A DNA stretch of 46,810 bases from Candidatus Falkowbacteria bacterium RIFOXYA2_FULL_38_12 (GCA_001778095.1 MFGA01000023.1:1-46810), one strand, 5' to 3'. Shown: positions 16,471 through 24,674, counted from the stretch's first letter. Notes: a model not told the origin generated them from the sequence alone. Made by a program: numbers and translations.

Positions 16471-16521
16471 TTAATAACAAACCTCCGGAAGAGGTTCGTT
16501 GTTAGAAATTAATAATCTCAT
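16471..16521 (-). CDS. Possible 16-aa leader peptide upstream of the ABC-F gene
   Basis: A short ORF (MRLLISNNEPLPEVCY) preceded by AGCAGG 8 nt upstream of its ATG. Its codons overlap a 10-bp hairpin at 16476-16500 (AACGAACCTC-TTCCG-GAGGTTTGTT on the minus strand). Some antibiotic-induced ABC-F genes are controlled by leader peptides and attenuators, which makes this worth noting. No U-run follows the hairpin. An alternative minus-strand promoter (TTGACA at 16535-16540, GATTAT at 16512-16517) would start transcription downstream of this ATG. Confidence 0.22.
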   Translation of the reverse strand: MRLLISNNEPLPEVCY

Positions 16522-16616
16522 GTTTTTGACCTGCTGTCAATATTTGTTTGAATATAATCTAACTGCGCTAAAAATTAATTAAAGCGCTATTTCTTTTCCG
16601 TCTTGCAAATGTATCG

Positions 16617-17231
16617 CTATAATATCTCATTTAAAGGTTTTATGTTAGGAAATTTGCTCAACCATTCCGTGATAAGTTGACGCAAAGTATTCTTCGAGAT
16701 AGGATCAACTATTTTTTCAATCTTTGATAATAATTTTTCCTTAATAAGAATTAAATCACTCTCATGGTAGGCATCAACATATTTTTTGTAATGAGTAAGC
16801 TCAATATAGTCCGCCAATTTCGCTATTATGCTTTCGTCCGATTGAGTGTCAAATATTTCATTGGCAAGTTTCTGAAAATAATCTTTCTGGCTGCCAAAAA
16901 AACTTGATAAATATTTATGATTCTCCGCTTCAAAGGCTTTTGCGCACTCTCGGGCTTTTGGGTTTACTTTAGCGTAAGGCATTGCTATGTCGCCACCAAA
17001 CAATTCTCCTAAATCATGAATTATACAAAACTCTAAAACCTTTTGAATATTTATTTTAGCCCCCTTTTCTTGGACGCAAAGAGCCAATTGCCAACCTATA
17101 AATGAGACTAAATAATGATGTTCAGCTAGATTACTTAGCTCGTTTTGCTTGATACCCGAAAGTACATATCCATACTGCGGCATAGAGCGGGTATGTTCAA
17201 TCAGATTAAATAAATTTATTAGTTGTTTCAT
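16617..17231 (-). CDS. HD-domain phosphohydrolase, YfbR-like
   Basis: 204 aa. The metal-binding HD signature is complete: AEHHYLVSF (first His), CIIHDLGELFGGDI (His-Asp) and a late Asp in LADYIELTHY. The overall plan resembles YfbR-type 5'-deoxynucleotidases and related small HD hydrolases. The substrate is inferred, not shown. It lies 13 nt downstream of the AlkD-like gene. Confidence 0.78.
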   Translation of the reverse strand: MKQLINLFNLIEHTRSMPQYGYVLSGIKQNELSNLAEHHYLVSFIGWQLALCVQEKGAKINIQKVLEFCIIHDLGELFGGDIAMPYAKVNPKARECAKAFEAENHKYLSSFFGSQKDYFQKLANEIFDTQSDESIIAKLADYIELTHYKKYVDAYHESDLILIKEKLLSKIEKIVDPISKNTLRQLITEWLSKFPNIKPLNEIL

Positions 17232-17244
17232 ATTTTATCAAGAT

Positions 17245-17946
17245 TTAACCTAAATAATGTTTACGAAGTTTCTCTGGAAATTTCTCAATCGCGTAACGGA
17301 GCATTGTTCTCGGCATCTCACGATAATGCTTATCTAAAAATTCTGTTTCTTTTTTTATCCCGTACTTTTTGCCCACTTCGCGGAGCATCCAACCGACTGC
17401 CTTATGAATGAGATCGTGCTTGTCATGTAGCAAAATTTCCGCAATCTCAAGCGCTATCTCCGGCTTTCCTTCTCTGATAAAAGTAAAAGTCGCGAGCATT
17501 GCCACGCGTCGATCCCAAAGCAAGCGCGAGCGGGCGAGCTTGAATAGAATTGACGGATCCTTATTAAGTAAATATTTTCCGACAATATCCGGGGCGCTTG
17601 AATCCACAAGATCCCAATTATTTATCCATTTTATATTGGAAATGTATATTCTGTATATTTCTTCTTGCTCCGTCAATCCTCCTTTTTTAAATTGGCTGAC
17701 CATAACAAAAAGAGCGGTCAATCTAAATTCATGTTCTCTGGACTGAAGCAGATCAATTATATCAGATAAAGATAAATCTCTATATTTTTTTGCCACTTCT
17801 CTCTGCCTTGGAACCGTTACGCCAATAAAAACATCCCCCTCACCATACTCCCCTTTTGCGGTTTTAAAAAATCGCGCCGACCCCTTCGCCTTTTCCGGCG
17901 AACCAAGCGAGCGTAATTCTTTTTTTAGTTGATTGAGGGTGGGCAT
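17245..17946 (-). CDS. DNA alkylation repair protein (AlkD-like glycosylase)
   Basis: 233 aa of short helical repeats (HEAT-like), matching AlkD in length. Known AlkD removes bulky or cationic alkylated bases (N3-alkyladenine, N7-alkylguanine) without flipping them. The catalytic segment is preserved as NNWDLVDSSAPDIVG (W111, D115), along with the upstream GVTVPRQREVAKKY and ESTALFVM-like (here RLTALFVMVSQF) helices. It forms a run with an HD hydrolase downstream. Confidence 0.88.
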   Translation of the reverse strand: MPTLNQLKKELRSLGSPEKAKGSARFFKTAKGEYGEGDVFIGVTVPRQREVAKKYRDLSLSDIIDLLQSREHEFRLTALFVMVSQFKKGGLTEQEEIYRIYISNIKWINNWDLVDSSAPDIVGKYLLNKDPSILFKLARSRLLWDRRVAMLATFTFIREGKPEIALEIAEILLHDKHDLIHKAVGWMLREVGKKYGIKKETEFLDKHYREMPRTMLRYAIEKFPEKLRKHYLG

Positions 17947-17967
17947 AAAGTGGAATCAAAATTAACT

Positions 17968-18432
17968 TTATCTATTATTTTTTCTAATTCTCGGAATAAT
18001 CATTGGCACCTTACGTGCGTATTCCGAATACTGTTGCCCAAATTTATCTATCAATACTTTTTCTTCTAGCTTCATCCAAGCAAACCAAATTATCGTTGAA
18101 TAAATAACGGCTACAAAAACTCTCAAATTGGGAAAAGCAATGAATACTCCCCAAGCTAAAATCACGTCAGCCATATAAATAGGATGTCTGACAATACTAT
18201 AAACCCCGACATCTATTATTTTATTTATTTTTTCTGCGCTCTTGATAACCTGTTTATGAATATAAACCGCTGAAATAAAAAAATAAAGCCAAAATAAAAA
18301 CGCTATTATCAAAATTAATTTGTTAAAAATTCCCGATATAAATAGTCCATCGTCGCCGACAAAAACAAAAATAACAATCGCTCCGACAATTATTATAAGC
18401 CACATTATTATGGGATTAACTATTTTTTTCAT
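17968..18432 (-). CDS. Isoprenylcysteine carboxyl methyltransferase-like membrane enzyme
   Basis: 154 aa from the ATG at 18432; the in-frame TTG at 18453 would overlap the upstream NUDIX gene. Four hydrophobic segments are seen. The SAM-binding end carries GVYSIVRHPIYMADV and LIDKFGQQYSEYARKVPMIIP, the ICMT/PEMT-family signature. The substrate (isoprenoid thiol, phospholipid or another) is unknown. Confidence 0.82.
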   Translation of the reverse strand: MKKIVNPIIMWLIIIVGAIVIFVFVGDDGLFISGIFNKLILIIAFLFWLYFFISAVYIHKQVIKSAEKINKIIDVGVYSIVRHPIYMADVILAWGVFIAFPNLRVFVAVIYSTIIWFAWMKLEEKVLIDKFGQQYSEYARKVPMIIPRIRKNNR

Positions 18433-18436
18433 TTTT

Positions 18437-18964
18437 TTAAACTTTTTTATCAATACTAGCGCCCCCCGTCACAATCTGCTCCGCTTTCTTTAAAAATTCC
18501 AAATCTCTTTCCCGTATGAAGGAAAATGGTCCGTCGCAATTATTGGGTTTATCGTTTTTAATTCTTACAATAGCATCCTTGAGGGGAACCCATACTATCT
18601 TAATACCTCTGCCTAGCTCTTCTTCTGTAAAATTAGGTTTACCCTTGGATACAATCCTTCCATAATAACAATATGATACTTGCTTCAAATTAACTCTTGA
18701 TTTAAATTCAATAATTTTACCAACCTCACCTATAACTTCAATTTTACTGCCGACCTCCTCGAGACATTCTCTTTTTAGAGCATCTATCTTGTCTTCCCCT
18801 TCGTCTATACCGCCCCCGGGAAGTTTATGATAATTATATTTTGAAACAAATAATAACGGGACTAAACTATTCTCATCAAAAAGAACGGCTCTTGACGCAT
18901 CTCTGGTTTTCCACGTTGTATCGTCGGAATAATTTTTATCCTTTATCTCTTTTAAGAGTTCCAT
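18437..18964 (-). CDS. NUDIX hydrolase
   Basis: 175 aa. Nudix box GGGIDEGEDKIDALKRECLEEVGSKIEV is intact (RE, EE and the spaced glycines and glutamates). N-terminal AVLFDENSLVPLLFVSKYNYHKLPG is typical. The substrate is unknown. It ends 4 nt upstream of the methyltransferase start, so the two are probably co-translated. Confidence 0.88.
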   Translation of the reverse strand: MELLKEIKDKNYSDDTTWKTRDASRAVLFDENSLVPLLFVSKYNYHKLPGGGIDEGEDKIDALKRECLEEVGSKIEVIGEVGKIIEFKSRVNLKQVSYCYYGRIVSKGKPNFTEEELGRGIKIVWVPLKDAIVRIKNDKPNNCDGPFSFIRERDLEFLKKAEQIVTGGASIDKKV

Positions 18965-19015
18965 ACTTCTTAGATTGGTTTTACCTAATTATGCATAATT
19001 TTTGCGGATCAAATG

Positions 19016-19429
19016 TTACTTATCATATTTTTCATTTTTTTCCCATATTCCGCTATATGGACCAAGTTTTAGCAGTTTTGTTGCTTCAGCTTTGAGCTCT
19101 TTGGCAATACCAACGGGGTCATAAATTATTTTGCCATAGGTCCAAAAATGCAAAGCAGGTGGCTTACCTTCCATTCGATTTATATCAAAGTAGCGACGTA
19201 TTACCTCGGGAGGATTGCAAAATAACTCTATTCTACAACCAAAACGCATGCGATATTTCTCTGCCCAGTTGGCATCACCCTTTGTTACAACCCTAATATC
19301 AAGATCACTTTCGTCGGTGGGTTTTCCATAAACATAAGATCCTGTAAGCAAAATGGCTTGGACTCTTTCATCTTGTTTTATTTCTTCCAAAATAGCATCA
19401 ATCTGATTATCTGTTAACATATGCCCCAT
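19016..19429 (-). CDS. MNT-type nucleotidyltransferase domain protein
   Basis: 137 aa. The DNA-polymerase-beta-like signature G30-S31-x10-D42-x-D44 is exact (GSYVYGKPTDESDLD). Two ATGs (19429, 19420) are possible; GGGG before the second could serve as its Shine-Dalgarno. MNT proteins often partner HEPN proteins in toxin-antitoxin pairs, but no HEPN gene is adjacent. It may instead be a stand-alone transferase. Its start overlaps a short ORF that resembles a gene remnant. Confidence 0.8.
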   Translation of the reverse strand: MGHMLTDNQIDAILEEIKQDERVQAILLTGSYVYGKPTDESDLDIRVVTKGDANWAEKYRMRFGCRIELFCNPPEVIRRYFDINRMEGKPPALHFWTYGKIIYDPVGIAKELKAEATKLLKLGPYSGIWEKNEKYDK

Positions 19430-19493
19430 TATTTATTTTTACATATTGAGAATTGTTGGCAACAAATTTTGCAGATTCTAATATTTTATTCAT
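19407..19493 (-). pseudogene. Possible N-terminal remnant of a queuosine-salvage gene
   Basis: A 28-codon ORF (MNKILESAKFVANNSQYVKI then NNGAYVNR) reads like the N-terminus of the DUF2419 queuosine-salvage glycosylase family, as I recall it (resembling ..ESAKFVAENSxHVKIN..). The rest of that family is absent: the frame stops inside the nucleotidyltransferase start. This could be a decayed gene, or a chance or leader ORF. The family match is from memory and not tested. Confidence 0.25.
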
Positions 19494-19603
19494 AATGCCT
19501 TAATACTGAAAGATAAACTAAGCATATCTTATCAAAAAATATCATAAACCTCAATATGACTTAAAAAAGAGGCGGATAACAAGACTTTGATATTTGCCAG
19601 AAA

Positions 19604-19633
19604 AAAAATAACCCTTCGGGCGGGGTTATTTTT
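19604..19633. terminator. Terminator downstream of the MgtC/DUF4010 gene
   Basis: AAAAATAACCC (19604-19614) pairs with GGGTTATTTTT (19623-19633). A- and T-runs flank both sides. The stretch between here and 19493 is AT-rich and shows no other gene. Confidence 0.75.
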
Positions 19634-19687
19634 AATTTACATAATCTCTTACTAAAATTTCGAGATAAAAAATATTCTCAACTCTTT

Positions 19688-21007
19688 TTATATGAAAAAC
19701 AACCAGATTGAACTGGCGACCACAATAAATATTGCCGCCACTAAAAATTTAAGGGCAAATTTGCGATCTCCTTGCATAAAAGAATAGACTGCCTTACTTG
19801 ATAAATTGGTGGCATTAACCAGTAAAAAAGTGACAAAGGCAAATTTAAAAGTAATCGCCTGACCGGCCATTTCCGCCAAGTTGACTAAGATCGCATCAAT
19901 GCCGGCGAAGGAAGCAATAACCGAGCTAATTATAAAACCGGATTGCCCGAATAAGATTAAACAAATTTTTGTCACAATTTTAATAACAATCAATATGATG
20001 CCGGCAAACTTCAAGGCTGGCATTAAAGAGAATATTTTGCCGGTCGTTGCCTCCTGGCCTTTCTCTTGTTTATCCGGTTCTTTTTTCCTCAAAAAAATCA
20101 TGGCAAGCAAGCCCGCAGTGAAAATCATTATCAAAATACTGGGCGCGATAGAAACAAGCCATTTTGGATTAAGCGGACCGACTAACAAAAATATTTGCAA
20201 AAAACTGGCCAAGTTGGCTAAAATTGCCGCTCCAACCAAATGATTAACAAAACTGGTTTTCTTACTCTTTTGCGCCAAAGATTGAGTGGCAGAAGTGGAA
20301 GATATAAAGCCGGCCATAAAACTGGTTAACGCAAAACCTTTTTTGTTCCCCACAATCCGACCTAGAATATATCCAAAAACATCAATGCCGGTAATCAACG
20401 CCACTACCATCCAAATTTTTCTGGGGTTTATTAAGTCTAAAGTATTAAATTGACCCAAATCTACATTCAATCCTTGTAAAATTTCCGGTAAGATGGGCAA
20501 ATCTTTTAATTTATAGGCGACATCCGGCAAGAAAGGCAAAACGACCAACGCGATGATGGCGTAGCTGATGAATGATTGTAATTCTTGTCTGGAAACACCG
20601 ACTACGATTTGCTTGGTCTTGGACTTCAGAGACAAAATAAGCATTAATATAACAAAAATGACAACTATAATCTGCAAAGGTACGGTATCCAATATTAATA
20701 ATAAACCGATCAAAAAAGTGATTACGACCGACAACTCACTGGTTATGCCAAAATCGTGAACAGTGGAAGATCCGACAATATAATAAGAAATCAACAAAAC
20801 TAGAAATCCACCAACAACTAAAAGCGCCAAAGAGGAAAGATTATGCGTAAAAAATATTCCGGCCAAAGCACCCATCAAGGCAATTAAAGAATAAGTCCGC
20901 ATGCCGCCTATCGCTCCGGCGCCCTGTTTGCTCCCCTCCCGCTCCAAACCAATAGTCGCGCCAAAAATAATTGAGAGTATTAATTTTACAAGCAATCCTG
21001 AAAACAT
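19688..21007 (-). CDS. MgtC/SapB-DUF4010 membrane protein
   Basis: 439 aa with about twelve hydrophobic segments. The N-terminal MgtC/SapB module carries ATIGLEREGSKQGAGAIGGMRTYSLIALMGALAG; the C-terminal half is DUF4010 (GRIVGNKKGFALTSFMAGFISSTSATQSLAQKSK). Related proteins may be involved in magnesium or metal homeostasis, but transport has not been shown for this architecture. It is framed by terminators on both sides, so it is a single-gene unit. Confidence 0.85.
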   Translation of the reverse strand: MFSGLLVKLILSIIFGATIGLEREGSKQGAGAIGGMRTYSLIALMGALAGIFFTHNLSSLALLVVGGFLVLLISYYIVGSSTVHDFGITSELSVVITFLIGLLLILDTVPLQIIVVIFVILMLILSLKSKTKQIVVGVSRQELQSFISYAIIALVVLPFLPDVAYKLKDLPILPEILQGLNVDLGQFNTLDLINPRKIWMVVALITGIDVFGYILGRIVGNKKGFALTSFMAGFISSTSATQSLAQKSKKTSFVNHLVGAAILANLASFLQIFLLVGPLNPKWLVSIAPSILIMIFTAGLLAMIFLRKKEPDKQEKGQEATTGKIFSLMPALKFAGIILIVIKIVTKICLILFGQSGFIISSVIASFAGIDAILVNLAEMAGQAITFKFAFVTFLLVNATNLSSKAVYSFMQGDRKFALKFLVAAIFIVVASSIWLFFI

Positions 21008-21058
21008 AATTTTAAAAAATTAATTTTTTATTATACTATTTTGTTTATTTTTTTACAA

Positions 21059-21100
21059 TAAAAATAACCCCACTCTTCGTAAAAAATGAGGTTATTTTTA
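21059..21100. terminator. Terminator between marR and the MgtC/DUF4010 gene
   Basis: TAAAAATAACCCCA pairs with TGAGGTTATTTTTA with one mismatch. It closes the marR transcript. Confidence 0.72.
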
Positions 21101-21111
21101 ATTGTTCTTTG

Positions 21112-21546
21112 TTAAATCATTAACGCCCTTCCTCCTATTTCCATAAGCAGACCTGATAGAGCCTCTATTTCTTTTATTTTTTTATTTGGAATAATATCTT
21201 CAGCCAATACCTCCAGTCTTTCCAACGTTTCGGCCAATTTCTGCTTTCCCGCCGAAGCTGATTGCACAAAACGCACTCGAGCGTCTTTTTCAATCGGACC
21301 GCTTTTAATAAGATGAACTTTTTCCATCGGCAAAAGAAGGCGCGTTACTCCCGAAGGAGTTAGCCCGATCTTATCGGCAATATCCACCCGGCGCATCTTT
21401 TCTCCTTCTGCCTGGCTTAGATGAAATAAAATCAAAAACTCGCTGAAACTTAACCCTCCCAATCCGCGATCAAAACGACCGTTAAGAATGGTTTGCGTTT
21501 TAGACAGATTGATGAAGAATTCTATTGACTTATTTATTTTTGTCAT
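21112..21546 (-). CDS. MarR-family transcriptional regulator
   Basis: 144 aa from the ATG at 21546; upstream in-frame codons lie inside the promoter and operator. The winged helix-turn-helix is clear: FLILFHLSQAEGEKMRRVDIADKIGLTPSGVTRLLLPMEKVHLIKSGP then the wing DARVRFVQ. MarR proteins bind palindromes as dimers and are usually released by a small ligand. The operator-like palindrome at 21557-21579 overlaps its own start of transcription, indicating autoregulation, and may also affect the divergent gene at 21671. Confidence 0.9.
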   Translation of the reverse strand: MTKINKSIEFFINLSKTQTILNGRFDRGLGGLSFSEFLILFHLSQAEGEKMRRVDIADKIGLTPSGVTRLLLPMEKVHLIKSGPIEKDARVRFVQSASAGKQKLAETLERLEVLAEDIIPNKKIKEIEALSGLLMEIGGRALMI

Positions 21547-21556
21547 AATTTTATTA

Positions 21557-21579
21557 TTGATTAATACTTTACTAATCAA
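21557..21579. promoter_or_regulatory. Putative MarR operator
   Basis: TTGATTA-n9-TAATCAA, with further symmetric TA pairs inside the spacer, makes a 23-bp palindrome lying on the expected marR transcription start. MarR autorepression through such sites is well known; binding here is inferred. Confidence 0.6.
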
Positions 21580-21606
21580 GTATATAGTAAATAAATTTGT
21601 TGTCAA
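21579..21606 (-). promoter_or_regulatory. Promoter of marR
   Basis: TTGACA (plus-strand TGTCAA, 21601-21606), 16-nt spacer, TATACT (plus-strand AGTATA, 21579-21584). The first base of the -10 abuts the operator palindrome. Confidence 0.78.
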
Positions 21607-21607
21607 A

Positions 21608-21636
21608 TTGATTTACTGACGATAGCAGAGTATACT
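21608..21636 (+). promoter_or_regulatory. Promoter of the GlsB-like gene
   Basis: TTGATT (21608-21613), 17-nt spacer, TATACT (21631-21636). The two -35 boxes of the divergent promoters are one base apart. Confidence 0.75.
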
Positions 21637-21670
21637 TGTGGCACGCAGTTAATTAATTAAACGAAATTGT

Positions 21671-21919
21671 ATGGGAATTTTTCTTTGGATCATCTTCGGC
21701 GGTCTGGTTGGTTGGGTTGCGTCTCTGATCATGAAGACCGACGGGCAACAAGGTATTGTGCTGAATGTTGTAGTTGGCGTCATTGGCGCGGTGCTGGGCG
21801 GCTGGGTCATGAGCTTGATCGGCAAAAGCGGTGTAGGCGGTTTTAATTTATATAGCTTTCTGGTAGCGCTACTCGGAGCGGTAATCCTTGTTTGGATTGT
21901 TAAGGCTATACGAAGTTAG
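21671..21919 (+). CDS. GlsB/YeaQ/YmgE-family small membrane protein
   Basis: 82 aa, almost entirely three hydrophobic helices with glycine-rich turns: [44 protein letters not shown], and [20 protein letters not shown]. This matches the transglycosylase-associated / stress-response family, whose members are induced by envelope or pH stress in other bacteria. It is divergent from a MarR regulator that may control it. Confidence 0.92.
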   Translation: MGIFLWIIFGGLVGWVASLIMKTDGQQGIVLNVVVGVIGAVLGGWVMSLIGKSGVGGFNLYSFLVALLGAVILVWIVKAIRS

Positions 21920-21947
21920 TAGTAATTTTCATTTGTCATAGAACTAA

Positions 21948-21974
21948 AAACAGCTCTTAATTGAGCTGTTTTTT
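21948..21974 (+). terminator. Terminator of the GlsB-like gene
   Basis: AAACAGCTC-TTAATT-GAGCTGTTT followed by TTT. A sequence similar over about 35 nt ends the tRNA-Gln transcript at 25879-25903. Confidence 0.78.
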
Positions 21975-22068
21975 GACTTGAATATACAAAAATCGGGATC
22001 GCAACTATTACTTGAGAATGAGAGAATACTGGGGTGATAAATTAAGTGTCTTCCCCAGTGGCTACTTA

Positions 22069-23025
22069 CTATTTATACATAATTAAGTTGAACAAGTACC
22101 CTGTAAAGATTATACCCGTCCCAACAACCGAAGCAAAAATAATTATCAGCCTTGTTTTCATAACTTTCTTTAAAATCATAAATTCCGGTAAAGACAAGGC
22201 TGTGACGGCCATCATAAAAGCTAGAGTTGTACCAATAGCTACGCCCTTTTCAGTTAAAACGCTTACCAAAGGAATAACACCGGCGGCATTAGAATAAAGC
22301 GGAATACCTACAAGCACTGCCAAAGGCACGGCATACCATTTGTCTGCTCCGGCATATTTTGCCAAAAAATCTGCCGGCAAATAGCCGTGGATCCAAGCCC
22401 CTACGCCAACGCCAATTAATATATACAGCCAAACCCTTTTAACTATGTCCCAAGTATAATTTTTGGCATAATTTAATCTTTGCGACCAATTCATTTCCGG
22501 TAATTGTAAACTGTTTTTAGCTTGATTTTTCCTGACAAAATCGGCAAGCAAATGTTCTACTGGAAGTTTGCCCATAATTAAACCTGACACAATGGCGATT
22601 GTTAGACCACTGACTATATAAATACCGGCAATTTTCCAACCAAAAAGACCAAATAATAAAACTAGAGCTACCTCATTGATCATTGGTGATGACACCAAAA
22701 AAGAAAAAGTAACTCCAAGCGGTACTCCCACTTCTACAAAACCTAAAAACAACGGTACGGCCGAACAAGAACAAAATGGCGTGATAATGCCAAATAGCGC
22801 GGCTAAAATGTTTCCCACAAACTTATGCTTACGGGATAGAATATTACGAATTTTTTCAGGCGGAAGGAAGGAGCGGATAATAGAAACTGAAAAAATAATA
22901 GCAGCTAACAGCAGAAAAATTTTGATCGTGTCGTACACGAAAAAATTCACTGCTTCGGCTAGAAGTGTTTTGGGGGTGATACTCAATATTGAATAAGTTA
23001 GCCAATCGGCAAAAAATTTTATCAT
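22069..23025 (-). CDS. Permease of the DUF318/ArsP-like family
   Basis: 318 aa with eight or more membrane segments. The hallmark FCSCSAVPLFLGFVEVGVPLG, with a CSC motif in the first half, and SSPMINEVALVLLFGLFG are intact; the second half has GIPLYSNAAGVIPLV and TALSLPEFMILKKVMK. Related proteins export organoarsenicals (ArsP) or are uncharacterised permeases. The 4-nt ATGA overlap with the upstream thioredoxin-like gene and the shared operon suggest a thiol or metalloid role, which is inference. Confidence 0.88.
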   Translation of the reverse strand: MIKFFADWLTYSILSITPKTLLAEAVNFFVYDTIKIFLLLAAIIFSVSIIRSFLPPEKIRNILSRKHKFVGNILAALFGIITPFCSCSAVPLFLGFVEVGVPLGVTFSFLVSSPMINEVALVLLFGLFGWKIAGIYIVSGLTIAIVSGLIMGKLPVEHLLADFVRKNQAKNSLQLPEMNWSQRLNYAKNYTWDIVKRVWLYILIGVGVGAWIHGYLPADFLAKYAGADKWYAVPLAVLVGIPLYSNAAGVIPLVSVLTEKGVAIGTTLAFMMAVTALSLPEFMILKKVMKTRLIIIFASVVGTGIIFTGYLFNLIMYK

Positions 23026-23255
23026 TTTGCTAATAACTTTTTAATTTCTTCTACGCCCAAGACGCAACCATAGCTAACAACTTCTCCGTCAACCACAACC
23101 GCTGGCGTGCTCATAATGCCGTAGCTCATAATAGTCTGAATGTCGACTATTTTATCCACCGGGGCATCAATATTTAATTCTTTCAAGGCTTGTTTGACGT
23201 TTTGTTCTAGCTTCTGGCAATTAGGACAGCCTGTTCCTAAGATTTTAATGTTCAT
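23022..23255 (-). CDS. Small thioredoxin-like redox protein
   Basis: 77 aa from the ATG at 23255; the TTG two codons earlier is less likely. The fold reads as a minimal thioredoxin: NIKILGTGCPNCQKLEQNVKQAL (CPNC active site), a cis-Pro region YGIMSTPAVVVDGEVVSYG, and a C-terminal helix. A third cysteine (C in SYGCVLG) is unusual. Such proteins often accompany DUF318 permeases. It overlaps the permease by 4 nt and follows the MFS gene by 12 nt. Confidence 0.88.
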   Translation of the reverse strand: MNIKILGTGCPNCQKLEQNVKQALKELNIDAPVDKIVDIQTIMSYGIMSTPAVVVDGEVVSYGCVLGVEEIKKLLAK

Positions 23256-23267
23256 ATTCAAGTTTAG

Positions 23268-24521
23268 TTATTTAAGTTTACCCCAAAGAGCGCGCAATAT
23301 CGTTTTTGCTTGATCTTTATAATACAAATAAGCAAAGGCGAATATAATTAATTGCAATAAAGTTAAAGTTAAAGGTAAAAATTGTAACGTTGGTAATATT
23401 CCGATCTCGGCAACCAATACCAATGAAATTATTACGCTCACTATCCTCCCAAGATTTAGGAATATCTCATGGTCAAATATAACTACAAATTTATCCTGCT
23501 TCTTTTCACCCAACACTGTGTCCATAACACTCAAAAACCATGGATTTAAAGCTAGCCAATAGAAAGCAAGCGATAACCCACAAAGCAATACAAAAATATA
23601 AACAGAGAGATGAGACATAAATAGTGCTAACAATAATGCTAGCAAAAAATTTACTGAAAATGATAACAATAAAATATATTTACGATCTCTGCGACTGCTA
23701 TATTTCCCATATATGTACAATAAAAGCATTGATATTAGGGAAACAACAGCGCTTATGGTGCCTAAAACATTTTCTTTTCCTAAAAAATATAGAATGAGCA
23801 AGGTAGGTAAAAAATACATAGAGCCGTCAAGAACACCCATACCCATCGCCACAATTCTAACCTGATTCCATTTTTTAGAAATAGATAACTGCCATATTTT
23901 TTTTATTGTCGGAGTCTCAAGGTTAGTTTTAAAAATTACCAAACCAGACAAAAGCATAAAGATAAAAGCTATAAATATAAGCAACAAATAAGCTCCTGTC
24001 GCCGAATAACCAAGCATTGATTCCACTGAAAAAATTATCCATCCGGACACAAAGGCAACAACCATTCCTGATATTTTATTGGCTAAAGACACTATACTAA
24101 AAAAATAATTTCTGTGTTCATCTTTTGTTTCTTGAAGGGTTAAATAATTACGACTAGACCAATAAAGTCCAGAGCCAACTCCATAAATTAAACCGTAAGT
24201 TAAATAAATAAAAAAACTGAAACTAGATAAAAATATCGCCAAAAAACCCGCTATTATTGAAATCAATAACCCTAAAATATAAGTAAATTTAATATTAATT
24301 TTTCTTAAAAGTATAGTCGCAAATAAAAAACCAAAAGGAAGGCCGATAAATAAACCTAGGTTATACCCGGCCACATTTATAAAAGAACCCGTTTGCCTCC
24401 AAATAAAAGCATTTATAAATAACGATATTATCGGGTACGCTGCGCCCCACAATGCGTAAGAAAAAAATAAGCTTTTAGTCTTATCGCTAATAACATCAAA
24501 AGATATTTTGCTTAATACCAT
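23268..24521 (-). CDS. Major facilitator superfamily transporter
   Basis: 417 aa, about twelve membrane helices in two halves separated near residue 200. Inter-helix loops show MFS-type FGFLFATILLRKINIKFTYILG and YGVGSGLYWSSRNYLTLQETKDEHRNYFFS. The substrate is unknown. It is first in an operon with a thioredoxin-like protein and a DUF318 permease, which hints at export of a thiol-reactive compound or metalloid; this is inference. Confidence 0.85.
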   Translation of the reverse strand: MVLSKISFDVISDKTKSLFFSYALWGAAYPIISLFINAFIWRQTGSFINVAGYNLGLFIGLPFGFLFATILLRKINIKFTYILGLLISIIAGFLAIFLSSFSFFIYLTYGLIYGVGSGLYWSSRNYLTLQETKDEHRNYFFSIVSLANKISGMVVAFVSGWIIFSVESMLGYSATGAYLLLIFIAFIFMLLSGLVIFKTNLETPTIKKIWQLSISKKWNQVRIVAMGMGVLDGSMYFLPTLLILYFLGKENVLGTISAVVSLISMLLLYIYGKYSSRRDRKYILLLSFSVNFLLALLLALFMSHLSVYIFVLLCGLSLAFYWLALNPWFLSVMDTVLGEKKQDKFVVIFDHEIFLNLGRIVSVIISLVLVAEIGILPTLQFLPLTLTLLQLIIFAFAYLYYKDQAKTILRALWGKLK

Positions 24522-24546
24522 ATCTATGATTTTTATTAATTACTTA

Positions 24547-24555
24547 AGTATAGCA
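24547..24555 (-). promoter_or_regulatory. Extended -10 promoter for the MFS operon
   Basis: Minus-strand TGCTATACT (24555 down to 24547), 25 nt upstream of the MFS ATG. No good -35 is seen, but the TGn extension can compensate. Confidence 0.45.
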
Positions 24556-24561
24556 TAAACC

Positions 24562-24585
24562 AAAAACAGCCCATATTTAGGCTGT
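24562..24585 (-). terminator. Terminator of the GrpB-like gene
   Basis: Minus strand ACAGCC-n8-GGCTGT followed by TTTTT. The 90 nt between it and the gene's stop contain a GGGACCCCTCC stretch but nothing else I can name. Confidence 0.65.
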
Positions 24586-24674
24586 ATTAAAAGGAAAAGG
24601 CGGGACCCCTCCGGGATGCGCTTAGAACTTTTGATTAGAAAATTGTGGGAGTGGAGATGGGGAGATGAAAAGGT

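Noticed and set aside
16501-16560. Plus-strand promoter for an unknown RNA (TTGACC...TATAAT)
   Set aside because: Spacer of 21 nt is too long and no transcript-like structure or terminator follows on that strand.
19016-19429. HEPN-MNT toxin-antitoxin pair
   Set aside because: The MNT motif is exact, but no HEPN gene is adjacent; the HEPN-like gene at 38360 is 19 kb away in another context.
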